From Streptomyces globisporus (GTDB lineage: Bacteria; Actinomycetota; Actinomycetes; Streptomycetales; Streptomycetaceae), in contig BMTG01000001.1 in assembly GCA_014649555.1 (NCBI GenBank), positions 868,001-932,000 on the forward strand: a stretch of 64,000 nucleotides of DNA, written 5' to 3'. Shown one piece after another: positions 38,217-46,678 of this stretch. The position numbers were made by a program, and so were the translations under genes. Under the pieces are notes generated by a model, which worked only from the letters and a program-made list of their open reading frames with translations, ran no database searches and was not told the DNA's origin. Position 1 is the stretch's first letter; every line of letters starts with the position of its first letter.

Positions 38217-39296
38217 CTAGCCGGGGAATTCGAGGATCTCGCCGGATCTGTCGGTGATCGGGGCGGCGGTCGCGGGGAGCCCGGCTCCCCGGACGAGCGC
38301 GGCATACGGGCCGCCCGGGACGGGGGCCGCGTGCAGGTCGCCGCCGCGCGGCCCCTGTGCGTCGGCCACCACCGTGCGCACGAGGTTGCCGCAGGGGGCG
38401 AACGGCGCACGGTCCCGCGTCGGCGGGAGCGCCGGCGTGGGCGCGGAGAGCTGCGCGTGCCCGGCGTCCGGCGTGCCGGACCGCTCCGGCACAGTTGGGG
38501 CGAGGCCCGGTGCCCCGGCACTCCGGCCCTGGCCGGCCGCGTGCTCGGCCGAGGCGTCCGCGCCGGTGCCGCCCGGCGTGGTGGAGCCCTCGGCACCACG
38601 GCCGGTGCCCGGAACGGGCGCTGCCGGAGCACCCGGTGCGTCCGGGTCACCGCCAGGCACGGGCAGCTCGGGCAGCACGGAGAGGAGCGGAGGGAGCCCC
38701 GGCAGGGACGCAACCAGCGGCCGCACCTCTCCGGCGATCCGGTCGACGGCGTCGCCCGCTCCCCCGACCACGGGGGTTACGGAGGCGACGGGTTCCGTGG
38801 CCGGTTCCGCGGAAGCGGAAAGGGCCGCGGTCGCCTTCCGTGCGGTCTCAGGCTGCGCGGGACGGTGGGGCGTCGGCCGGCCCTGTACGGACAGGTGCTG
38901 CGTCGGCCGGTGCTGCGCGGCTCGGTCGGCCACCGGCTCGACGACCTGGTCGGCGACCGGGTCCACGACCTGGTCCGCTTCGTCCGCGACCGGGTCCATC
39001 ACCTCGTCGGCGACCCGGCGAACCGGAGGCTCGACCGGTGTGCGGGCGAGGTCCTCGGAAACCGCGCCCTCCCCGACCGTGCTTTCCCGAACCGCGTCCT
39101 CGGGCACGGCGTCCGCCACGGAGGCGGTGAGCCCGCCCGGTTCCGGACGCTCCTGCGCCTCCGCGCGGCCGCCCGCGAGAAGCCCCAGGGCCAGCAGCCC
39201 GCCGAGGAACAGCACCACCTGTACCGCGCGACGCCCCGTCGTCCCGCGCGCCGGGCGCGGATCGACAGCTGCGCGGGCAGCGGCGGTTGCGGTCAC
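38217..39296 (-). CDS. Secreted Pro/Ala-rich protein, unknown function
   Basis: 359 residues from GTG 39296, preceded by CAGGAG. An N-terminal basic stretch and hydrophobic helix (AVQVVLFLGGLLALGLLAGG) end in RAEAQERPEP, a signal-peptidase-like site. The mature part has VADQVVDPV-type repeats and long Pro/Ala/Gly segments. The short conserved-looking end has a single cysteine (FAPCGNLVRTVVADAQGP) and finishes EILEFPG. No family is recognised. It is paired with the secreted repeat protein downstream. Confidence 0.65.
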   Translation of the reverse strand: MTATAAARAAVDPRPARGTTGRRAVQVVLFLGGLLALGLLAGGRAEAQERPEPGGLTASVADAVPEDAVRESTVGEGAVSEDLARTPVEPPVRRVADEVMDPVADEADQVVDPVADQVVEPVADRAAQHRPTQHLSVQGRPTPHRPAQPETARKATAALSASAEPATEPVASVTPVVGGAGDAVDRIAGEVRPLVASLPGLPPLLSVLPELPVPGGDPDAPGAPAAPVPGTGRGAEGSTTPGGTGADASAEHAAGQGRSAGAPGLAPTVPERSGTPDAGHAQLSAPTPALPPTRDRAPFAPCGNLVRTVVADAQGPRGGDLHAAPVPGGPYAALVRGAGLPATAAPITDRSGEILEFPG

Positions 39297-39412
39297 CTCG
39301 GGTGGACTCCTGATACGCAGGCGGGTGGGGGCGGAGGGCGGCGGAATGCGCCCCTCCGCGAACGACGGTGTCGATGCTTGCACGAGCCCGTGGGGGTCAC
39401 GCAAGTCCCTGG

Positions 39413-40777
39413 CTACGGTTGGTACTCCTTGTCCGGTATGGGCAGTGGTCTCTTCTCGATCGCCGCCGCCATGACGTCCGGGAAGAGATCCGGCGTACAG
39501 GCGAACGCGGGTGCGCCCAGCGCGCCGAGCGCCGCCGCGTGCTCGTGGTCGTACGCCGGCGCTCCCTCGTCGGAGAGGGCGAGCAGCGTCACGAACTGCA
39601 CGCCGGACGCCTTCATCGCGGCGACCCGCTTGAGCATCTCGTCGCGGATACCGCCCTCGTAGAGGTCGCTGATGAGGACGACGACGGTGTCCGCGGGGCG
39701 GGTGATCCTCGACTGGCAGTAGGCCAGCGCCCGGTTGATGTCGGTGCCGCCGCCGAGCTGGGTGCCGAAGAGGACGTCGACCGGGTCGTCGAGCTGGTCC
39801 GTGAGGTCGACGACCGCCGTGTCGAAGACGACGAGCCGGGTCGAGAGCGTGCGCATGGAGGCGAGCACCGCCCCGAAGACCGAGGCGTAAACGACGGACG
39901 CGGCCATCGAGCCCGACTGGTCGATGCACAGGACGATGTCCTTCTTGGCCGACCGGGAGGAGCGGCCGTAACCGATGAGGCGTTCCGGTACGACCGTGCC
40001 CGTCGCGCCCGTCGTCCCTGTCGACCCGGCCGTCGTCGCGGCGTCCGGTGCCGGGAGCGTCAGGTAGTTCTTGAGGTTGGCCCGGATGGTGCGGTCCCAG
40101 TCGATGTCCCGGTGGCGGGGCCGGCTGATCCGCGCCGAACGGTCCAGGGCCCCGGTCAGGGTGGCCCTGGTGCGGCTCTCCAGCCTCCTCTCCAGGTCCT
40201 CGACGACCTTGCTGACGACGGCGCGTGCGGTCTCCTTCGTCGTCTCGGGCATCGCCTTGTTGAGCGAGAGCAGGGTGCCGACGAGATGGACGTCCGGCTC
40301 GACCGCCTCCAGCATCTCCGGCTCCAGCAGCAGGGCCGACAGGCCGAGCCGGTCGATCGCGTCGCGCTGCATGACCTGGACCACGGAGCTGGGGAAGTAG
40401 GTCCGGATGTCGCCGAGCCAGCGGGCGACGGAGGGCGCCGACGCGCCGAGCCCCGCCGAACGGGCGCCGGTGCTCCGGCCGTTGGGCTTCTTCGCGGTGC
40501 CCCCGCCGTACAGCGCGTCCAACGCACCGTCCATCGCCGCGTCCTGGCCGGTGAGGGCGCACTCCGTGCTGTCGGCGCTGTCGGCCCCGAGCACCAACCG
40601 CCAGCGCCGCAGCCGTTCGGCGTCGGGCGGGGTGTGCGAGGCCGTGGCCGTCCGTTCCGTCGCCCGTTCCGTGGTCTCCCCCGGCGTCTGCCTCATCGGG
40701 TCCGTCCTCGTGGTCGTCCTGGCCGCGGGCGTCCTGCTCGTGGTCGTCCCGGTCGTGGTCGTCCTGGTCGTCGTCAT
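39413..40777 (-). CDS. VWA domain protein of MoxR/VWA system (YehP-like)
   Basis: 454 residues. A Thr-rich leader is followed by a helical region (RLRRWRLVLG and onward, about residues 55-260). A von Willebrand A domain with a complete metal site completes the protein: DQSGSM (DxSxS), GGGTDINRAL (Thr) and ISDLYEGG (Asp). VWA proteins next to MoxR ATPases act as adaptors that hand substrates to the ATPase. The ATG overlaps the DUF5682 stop by 4 bases (ATGA). It is third and last gene of the operon. Confidence 0.9.
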   Translation of the reverse strand: MTTTRTTTTGTTTSRTPAARTTTRTDPMRQTPGETTERATERTATASHTPPDAERLRRWRLVLGADSADSTECALTGQDAAMDGALDALYGGGTAKKPNGRSTGARSAGLGASAPSVARWLGDIRTYFPSSVVQVMQRDAIDRLGLSALLLEPEMLEAVEPDVHLVGTLLSLNKAMPETTKETARAVVSKVVEDLERRLESRTRATLTGALDRSARISRPRHRDIDWDRTIRANLKNYLTLPAPDAATTAGSTGTTGATGTVVPERLIGYGRSSRSAKKDIVLCIDQSGSMAASVVYASVFGAVLASMRTLSTRLVVFDTAVVDLTDQLDDPVDVLFGTQLGGGTDINRALAYCQSRITRPADTVVVLISDLYEGGIRDEMLKRVAAMKASGVQFVTLLALSDEGAPAYDHEHAAALGALGAPAFACTPDLFPDVMAAAIEKRPLPIPDKEYQP

Positions 40778-43182
40778 ACGGCCGCCTCCACGGGCTCGGG
40801 CGGGCGGCCGAGCAGCAGGCGCAGCACCGGTTCGACCGCGTCGGCCCTGACCGGGTCGAGACCGGGTCCGAAGCCTCCGGTCGCCGGGGCGGCGTCGTCG
40901 CGGCGGGCGCCCTCGGGGACGGGGCCACGCCGGACCAGCTCGCCGAGGGTGCGCCGCACGCCCGGTTCGTACGCGGAGAACGTGCGGCGCAGCAGCGGCA
41001 GCACATCGGTGAACTGGTCGGCGGGGACACCGGTCAGCCAGGCGTCGACGAGGCCGAGCAGCCGCTCGTCGTGGACCAGCAGCATGCCGCCGCCCGACGC
41101 TCCGCCGACGAACCCCTCGATCCAGGCGGCGGCGTCGGCGGGCGGGGTGCCGGGCGAGAGCACCAGGCCCATCAGCCGGGCCGCCTCGTCCTCCGCCAGC
41201 CGTCCTTCGTCCAGGAGCAGCCGGGTGGCCCGGCCTCTGATGATTCCGGCGACCGCGTCCCGGGCCGCCAGCTTGTGCAGGACGGCGTCCCAGCGTTCCC
41301 GCAGCCCCGTGCCCGGCTCCGCCCCGGTGTCCAGCAGGCCGATCGCCCCGTGCACCGCCTCCACCTGACCGCGCAACGCCTCGGCGCCGTCCGGGTCGAG
41401 GCCGGTGCAGGCGGACGGCAGGCCGACACAGATCCGCTCGGCGAGTCCGGCGGCGACCTCCGCGAGCGCCGCCGTGTCCGTGGAGCGCACGTCCCCGTAC
41501 CGCAGGGAGCGGGCCAGGGCGGGCAGCGCGTCCGCGAGGTGGCCGACGTCCGCGTCGAGTGCGGCCCGGTCGGCGAGGGCCTTCATCACGACGGGCAGGG
41601 CGTCGGGCAGTCCGGCGAGGAGGCAGTGTTCGGCGAGTGCCGTGACATCGGACAGCGCGGTCGCCGCCACGGCCTGCGACGCGGCCTTGGCGGTGGCGGC
41701 GGTGAGCACGGTCGTGCCCCACACCCCGGCCTCCGCGACCCGGACGTACAGTTCCGGTTCCCAGCGCAGCCGCCAGCTCTCACGGAAGGTGCCGGTGCTG
41801 CCCCGCCCCGTGACCGGGTCGCCCCAGCCGACGTCGAGGAGGCGCAGCCGGTGCAGGAGGCGGCTGCGCGCGGCGTCGGTCTCCTTGCGCAGATCGAGGT
41901 CCAGCTCGCGTTCCGACGCCTCCGGCTTGAGCCGGAGGGTCCGCAGGCTGCGGTTCAGGTCCCGTTGCAGCGGGACGGCCGGGGCGGTGTCCGGCACCTC
42001 GCCGAGGCTCTCGCCGACGATCAGCCGGTCCCGGACGAGGGTGAGCGGGACGTCGGACCCCTCGCACATGACGGCCCGCACGGCGTCGGTCGTCTCGCCC
42101 AGGCCGGCCAGCGGGCGGCCCCGGAGGGCGGCGAGCGTCTCGGCGAGCCGGACGGCCTCGATGACATGGGCGGTCGAGACGAACCGGTCCTCGCCGCGCA
42201 GCAGTCCGGCGACCTTGGTCATCCAGCGCTCGATCGGCCGGTCGGCAGCCTCGAAGAGGTGCCCGTACCAGCCGGGCGAGTCGATCCCGGCCCCGTATCC
42301 GCTCCGCCGGGCGAGGCGGCGGTGGGTCCACGGGACCCAGGTCAGATCCGTTCTGACCTTCGGGAGGCCCTTGAGCAGAGCACGGTCGGCGGCGAGGGTG
42401 GTCCGCGCGGCGAGAGCGGGGACGTGCCAGGCGCCGCAGACGACGGCGACGTCGTCCCCGAACTCCTTGCGCGCGGTTCGCAGTTGGATTCGCATGTATG
42501 CCTCGCGCACCGCGTCACGCGGCTGCCCGCCGTCGCCGTACGCCTCGCGGAGCGCGCCCATGGCCTCCGCCAGCGCGCCGAACGGGGCGAGGGTGTCACC
42601 GGGCGCGCCCTCGGAGGGGGGAGCACCGCCATCGGTCCCTCCGGTGGGTGAGCGGTGTTCGACGACGTCCTCCCACCAGCGCTCGGGGTCGTCGTATCCG
42701 GCGGTCTCGGCGAGCACCCGGATCGGGTCGACGACCGGCGTGACCTCCTCCTCTTTCTCTGTGCGCTCCGGCCCCTCCACCGGCTCCCCGGGCGCGCTTT
42801 CCTTGAGCGCGAGGGAGTGGGCGGCGGGCAGGTCGATGAAGCGGACCGGGACGTCGTGGTCGAGGGCCCACCGGATGGCCACCCACTCGGGCGAGAACGC
42901 GGCCATCGGCCAGAAGGAGGCCCGCCCCGGATCGTCCACGGCATGCGCGAGCAGCGCGACGGGCGGACGCATGTGCGGGTCGGCGGCCAGGGACAGCAGC
43001 ACGTCGCCCTCGGGCGGCCCCTCGATGAGGACGGCGGCCGGGCGGGCCGTCCGGAGCGCGGCGAGGACCGCGCGGGCCGACCCGGGGCCGTGATGCCGCA
43101 CTCCCAGGAGCCAGGGCCCGGCGACCGGTCCGGTCGCGGTGCGGCCCTGCGGTGCGGCGGCGGCCACCGCCGCACCGCTCAT
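40774..43182 (-). CDS. DUF5682 family protein (YehM-like)
   Basis: 802 residues, mostly helical. The N-terminal ~280 residues contain LLGVRHHGPGSARAVLAAL, AAVLIEGPPEGD and VAVVCGAWHVPAL. These resemble the GxxH, ExPxE and G-x-x-H elements of TraB/ChaN/EreA-like domains. The long C-terminal part has no motif that I recognise and is probably a helical scaffold. Both ends overlap neighbours by 4 bases (ATGA), so it is tightly coupled to the MoxR ATPase and VWA genes. It is probably a core subunit of their complex. Confidence 0.87.
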   Translation of the reverse strand: MSGAAVAAAAPQGRTATGPVAGPWLLGVRHHGPGSARAVLAALRTARPAAVLIEGPPEGDVLLSLAADPHMRPPVALLAHAVDDPGRASFWPMAAFSPEWVAIRWALDHDVPVRFIDLPAAHSLALKESAPGEPVEGPERTEKEEEVTPVVDPIRVLAETAGYDDPERWWEDVVEHRSPTGGTDGGAPPSEGAPGDTLAPFGALAEAMGALREAYGDGGQPRDAVREAYMRIQLRTARKEFGDDVAVVCGAWHVPALAARTTLAADRALLKGLPKVRTDLTWVPWTHRRLARRSGYGAGIDSPGWYGHLFEAADRPIERWMTKVAGLLRGEDRFVSTAHVIEAVRLAETLAALRGRPLAGLGETTDAVRAVMCEGSDVPLTLVRDRLIVGESLGEVPDTAPAVPLQRDLNRSLRTLRLKPEASERELDLDLRKETDAARSRLLHRLRLLDVGWGDPVTGRGSTGTFRESWRLRWEPELYVRVAEAGVWGTTVLTAATAKAASQAVAATALSDVTALAEHCLLAGLPDALPVVMKALADRAALDADVGHLADALPALARSLRYGDVRSTDTAALAEVAAGLAERICVGLPSACTGLDPDGAEALRGQVEAVHGAIGLLDTGAEPGTGLRERWDAVLHKLAARDAVAGIIRGRATRLLLDEGRLAEDEAARLMGLVLSPGTPPADAAAWIEGFVGGASGGGMLLVHDERLLGLVDAWLTGVPADQFTDVLPLLRRTFSAYEPGVRRTLGELVRRGPVPEGARRDDAAPATGGFGPGLDPVRADAVEPVLRLLLGRPPEPVEAAV

Positions 43183-44303
43183 GCGGACACCTCGCGGCAG
43201 GCGCGGTAGAAGTCCTTCCAGCCGTCCCGCTCGCGGACCACGGTCTCCAGATACTCCTGCCAGACCACCCGGTCCGCCGCGGGGTCCCGGACGACCGCGC
43301 CGAGGATGCCGGCCGCGACGTCGCCGGGGCGCAGGACGCCGTCGCCGAAGTGGGCGGCCAGCGCGAGGCCGCCGGTGACGACGGAGATCGCCTCGGCCGT
43401 GGAGAGCGTGCCGGAGGGGGACTTGAGCTTGGTGCGCCCGTCGGTGGTCACTCCGTCACGCAGTTCACGGAAGACCGTCACCACGCGCCGGATCTCGGTC
43501 AGACCTTCCGGGGCGGCGGGCAGGTCGAGCGAGCGGCCGATCTGGTCGACGCGCCGGGACACGATGTCGACCTCGGCGTCCGGGGTCTCGGGCAGGGGCA
43601 GCACCACGGTGTTGAACCGGCGGCGCAGGGCGCTGGACAGCTCGTTGACCCCGCGGTCCCGGTCGTTGGCCGTGGCGATGAGGTTGAATCCGCGGACGGC
43701 CTGGACCTCCTGCCCCAGCTCGGGGACGGGGAGCGTCTTCTCGGACAGGATCGTGATGAGTGAGTCCTGCACATCGGCGGGGATGCGGGTCAGCTCCTCG
43801 ACCCGGGCGGTCATGCCCTCGGACATGGCCCGCATCAGCGGGCTGGGCACCAGGGCGTCACGGCTGGGGCCGTGGGCCAGCAACTGGGCGTAGTTCCACC
43901 CGTAGCGGACGGCTTCCTCGGGCGTGCCCGCGGTGCCCTGCACGAGCAGCGTCGAGTCGCCGCTGACGGCGGCTGCGAGGTGCTCGGAGACCCAGGTCTT
44001 GGCCGTGCCGGGGACGCCGAGCAGGAGCAGCGCCCGGTCGGTGGCGAGCGTGGTCACGGCCACCTCGACCAGCCGGCGCGGGCCCACGTACTTCGGGGTG
44101 ATCACCGTCCCGTCCGGCAGGGTCCCGCCCTGCAGATAGGTGGCGACGGCCCACGGAGACAGCCGCCAACGGGCGGGCCTGGGACGGTCGTCGGCGGCCG
44201 CGAGCGCCTTCAGCTCGTCGGCGAACGCGTCCTCCGCGTGCGGGCGCAGCGCCTGGGCGCGGGTCTCCGGCTCGACGGCCTCGATGGTGTTGGACACGGT
44301 CAT
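43179..44303 (-). CDS. MoxR-family AAA ATPase (YehL-like)
   Basis: 374 residues. Walker A is GVPGTAKT in LLLLGVPGTAKTWVSEHLAA. The Walker B position reads MTARVEELTR, so the usual Asp-Glu pair is Glu-Glu. Sensor 1 is LIATANDRD and the arginine finger region LSSALRRRF. MoxR ATPases form rings that remodel proteins or insert metals with VWA partners. It is first gene of the operon MoxR-DUF5682-VWA. The ribosome-binding site is GGAGGGGGAG. The promoter has a DNA-damage-type element at 44342-44364. Confidence 0.92.
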   Translation of the reverse strand: MTVSNTIEAVEPETRAQALRPHAEDAFADELKALAAADDRPRPARWRLSPWAVATYLQGGTLPDGTVITPKYVGPRRLVEVAVTTLATDRALLLLGVPGTAKTWVSEHLAAAVSGDSTLLVQGTAGTPEEAVRYGWNYAQLLAHGPSRDALVPSPLMRAMSEGMTARVEELTRIPADVQDSLITILSEKTLPVPELGQEVQAVRGFNLIATANDRDRGVNELSSALRRRFNTVVLPLPETPDAEVDIVSRRVDQIGRSLDLPAAPEGLTEIRRVVTVFRELRDGVTTDGRTKLKSPSGTLSTAEAISVVTGGLALAAHFGDGVLRPGDVAAGILGAVVRDPAADRVVWQEYLETVVRERDGWKDFYRACREVSA

Positions 44304-44313
44304 GGCTCCCCCT

Positions 44314-44336
44314 CCAGATCGGTCGACCTGATCTGG
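44314..44336 (-). repeat. Inverted repeat in the leader of the MoxR operon
   Basis: CCAGATC (44314-44320) and GATCTGG (44330-44336) around a 9-base spacer containing GGTCGACC, between the predicted -10 and the ribosome-binding site. It could be an operator or a leader hairpin. Confidence 0.45.
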
Positions 44337-44341
44337 TTACC

Positions 44342-44364
44342 ACCGTGCACCATGCCACTGACAA
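44342..44364 (-). promoter_or_regulatory. RecA-independent DNA-damage-type (PafBC) promoter of the MoxR operon
   Basis: On the minus strand: TTGTCAGTG (44356-44364), 8 bases, then CACGGT (44342-44347). The first element matches TTGTCRGTG exactly and the spacing is the required 8. The -10 keeps A2 and T6 of TANNNT but has C for the first T. The start codon is about 38 bases downstream. Confidence 0.72.
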
Positions 44365-44425
44365 CGGGCCCTGACCGCAGGTCAGAGCCCGATGACGAAC
44401 GGTTGCCCCCTCCCCCGGAGGCCCG

Positions 44426-44451
44426 CCGCCCCGGTCGGCCGACCGGGGCGG
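44426..44451 (-). terminator. Terminator of the MmpS-like lipoprotein gene
   Basis: Perfect 26-base palindrome (CCGCCCCGGTCGG and complement), 10 bases beyond the stop. Confidence 0.75.
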
Positions 44452-44461
44452 ATCGGCCCGG

Positions 44462-44887
44462 TCAGCCCACGATCGGCGACACGGCGACGCAGCCGCCCGC
44501 CGTGATCATGCCCTCGCCCTTCGCCTCCTTGATGACCTTGCCCTTGTAGGTGATGGAGCAGGTGACGTCGGCGCCGCCCGCGTCCAGGGCGATCGGCGAG
44601 ACGGCGGGCGGCATGATGCCGCGCAGTTCGACGGTCTTCTTCCACGGCAGGGCCGGCTTGGTGACGGTCTCCAGCTTGGGCTCCATCGCCTCGCCGCCGC
44701 CCCCGTGGTACGTGATCTCGTCGACGCCCGTGCCGGTGACCTCGTACGTGACCTCGTAGGTCTCGTCCACGGTCTTGTCGACCGCCTTGCCGACCGCCTC
44801 GTCCACGGACTCGGCCGAGCAGGCCCCCAGTCCGAGCACGAGGACGGCGACCGCGAGGGCGCGGGTGGTGCGGGTGGTGCGGTTCAT
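44462..44887 (-). CDS. MmpS-like lipoprotein
   Basis: 141 residues. The signal peptide ends in lipobox LGLGACSA. The mature domain resembles MmpS-type transport-accessory proteins: YEVTGTGVDEITYHG, LPWKKTVELRG and ADVTCSITYKGKVIKEA, a small beta-sandwich with a conserved Cys. It is exported and membrane-attached. The ATG at 44887 follows GGGGGGATC. It lies between the two operons of the MoxR/VWA system but has its own terminator and no clear link to them. Confidence 0.82.
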   Translation of the reverse strand: MNRTTRTTRALAVAVLVLGLGACSAESVDEAVGKAVDKTVDETYEVTYEVTGTGVDEITYHGGGGEAMEPKLETVTKPALPWKKTVELRGIMPPAVSPIALDAGGADVTCSITYKGKVIKEAKGEGMITAGGCVAVSPIVG

Positions 44888-44980
44888 CTGGGATCCCCCC
44901 TGGATCGGTCCGGGCACGGATCCGTTCCGTACGCGGAGACCGCAGAGAAACGCAAAGGCAGGGCAAAGTCAAATCTCTCC

Positions 44981-45059
44981 TCGGACCGCAGCTTCGCAGG
45001 TCGGAGCGGGATCGGAGCAGGTCGGAGGGGATTGTCAGTGGTGCCCCCTACCGTCGGAG
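44981..45059. repeat. Helically phased TCGGAG repeats before the SWIM gene
   Basis: TCGGAC at 44981, then TCGGAG at 45001, 45012, 45022 and 45054. The intervals 20, 11, 10 and 32 are close to whole helical turns. They flank the promoter and may be a protein-binding array; the last copy also serves as the only Shine-Dalgarno-like sequence. Confidence 0.45.
45032..45054 (+). promoter_or_regulatory. RecA-independent DNA-damage-type (PafBC) promoter of the SWIM operon
   Basis: TTGTCAGTG (45032-45040), exactly 8 bases, then TACCGT (45049-45054). This fits the full TTGTCRGTG-N8-TANNNT motif known for RecA/LexA-independent damage induction in mycobacteria. Transcription would start at about the ATG (45062), so the mRNA is leaderless or nearly so. 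Confidence 0.82.
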
Positions 45060-45061
45060 AC

Positions 45062-46516
45062 ATGCAGCTATCTCACGGGGGAGAGTCCTCGCCCACCGGT
45101 GCCCCGGTGGCGCGCTGGTCGGTGGAGCAGGTGCTGGCCCTGGCTCCTGACGCGGCATCACGCAAGGCGGGCACGCGCCTCGGCGCGGCCGGTCCGTGGT
45201 CCGGTACGGGGTGCGATGCGTCGGGCGCGGTGTGGGGCCTGTGCAAGGGCAGCGGAAGCACGCCGTATCGGACGGTGGTCGACACCACGGGGCCTGCCTA
45301 CGCGTGCAGTTGCCCGAGCAGGAAGTTCCCGTGCAAGCACGCGCTGGGGCTGTTGCTGCTCCTGGCGTCGGGCGGCGACGCGTTCCGGCCCGCCGAGCCG
45401 GCCGACTGGGCCGAGGAGTGGCTCGCGGGCCGGCGCGCACGCGCGGCGCAGAAGAGCGGTCCTGCGGCGGGCGGCGACAGCGCGCGGGGCCCCGCCGACC
45501 CGGTCGCCGCCAGGAAGCGGGCGGAGCGCCGCGCGGAGCGGGTCACGGGCGGCGCCCAGGAGCTGGAACAGCGCCTGGGCGACCTGCTGCGCGGCGGACT
45601 GGCCGCGACCGACCGCTCGGGGTACGGCCTGTGGGAGGAGACCGCGGCTCGCATGGTCGACGCCCAGGCCCCCGGTCTCGCCGCCCGGGTGCGGGAGTTG
45701 GGCGCGATCACCGGGTCCGGGCCGGGCTGGCCGGTCCGTTTGCTGGAGGAGTGCGGCCTGCTCCATCTGCTGGACACGGCCTGGCTCGGCCGGGACCGGC
45801 TGCCGGATCCGCTGGCCGCGACCGTCCGGACGAGAGTGGGGCTGCCCATGTCCGCCGAAGGCCCCCCGGTCCGCGACCAGTGGCTGGTCCTCGCGCAGTA
45901 CGACACCCCGGACGGCAAGATCGTCGCCCGCCGGATCTGGCTGTACGGGCGGGGGTCGGGCCGCACCGCGCTGCTCCTCTCGTTCGGTGCCGCGGGCCGG
46001 TCCCCGGCGCAGGCACTGCAGGTGGGGGCCACGATCGACGCCGAGCTGACGCCGTATCCGGGCGGCGGGCAGCTCCGGGCGGAGCTGGGCGAGCAGTTCG
46101 GGGCAACGACCGCGGCCGGTCCCCCGCCGGGGATCGCCGCGGCGGCCGCCCCGGCCGTCTACGGGAACGCCCTGCGGGACGACCCCTGGCTGGACGCCTG
46201 GCCGGTCACCCTGCGCGATGTCATACCCGTGCCGTCCAAGGACGGCTGGCAGCTGACCGACGTCCGCACGGACGCCCATCGCGACGCCCACGCGGGCACC
46301 CGCACCGACGCTCGCACCGGATCCGCGCTGCCGATCGCCCCGGCCGCGCTGTCCCGGCCGGGCCTGTGGAAGCTCGTCGCCCTGTCCGGCGGCGGCCCGG
46401 TCACGGTGTTCGGCGAGGTCGGCCACCGCGGCTTCGACCCGTTCGCGGCCTGGGACCCGGGCGAGGGGGAGAAAGGTGGAGGCACCACGGGCGGGTCGGT
46501 CGTCCAACTGGTCTGA
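45062..46516 (+). CDS. SWIM zinc-finger protein (YehQ-like)
   Basis: 484 residues. The SWIM zinc finger CxCx6CxH is in YACSCPSRKFPCKHALG at about residues 79-95, predicted to bind nucleic acid or protein. The rest has no recognised domain; it includes a Lys/Arg-rich helix around residue 150. It is first gene of a two-gene operon with DUF5691, divergent from the MoxR operon. The ATG at 45062 coincides with the predicted transcription start; a GTG at 45041 would lie inside the promoter. Confidence 0.9.
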   Translation: MQLSHGGESSPTGAPVARWSVEQVLALAPDAASRKAGTRLGAAGPWSGTGCDASGAVWGLCKGSGSTPYRTVVDTTGPAYACSCPSRKFPCKHALGLLLLLASGGDAFRPAEPADWAEEWLAGRRARAAQKSGPAAGGDSARGPADPVAARKRAERRAERVTGGAQELEQRLGDLLRGGLAATDRSGYGLWEETAARMVDAQAPGLAARVRELGAITGSGPGWPVRLLEECGLLHLLDTAWLGRDRLPDPLAATVRTRVGLPMSAEGPPVRDQWLVLAQYDTPDGKIVARRIWLYGRGSGRTALLLSFGAAGRSPAQALQVGATIDAELTPYPGGGQLRAELGEQFGATTAAGPPPGIAAAAAPAVYGNALRDDPWLDAWPVTLRDVIPVPSKDGWQLTDVRTDAHRDAHAGTRTDARTGSALPIAPAALSRPGLWKLVALSGGGPVTVFGEVGHRGFDPFAAWDPGEGEKGGGTTGGSVVQLV

Positions 46517-46678
46517 CCGGCGGGCCGACCGACTGGCCGACTCGCCGACCGGGCCCGCGCGACGACGCTCACGCGCGCACCCCACATTCTTCGCCGCCCT
46601 GTCCCCTGTTCCTGCCCCCGCTTCCGTCCGCTGCTCCTGTCCGACATCCGCGCATCCCTGCCACGGGAGGGGAAAGAG

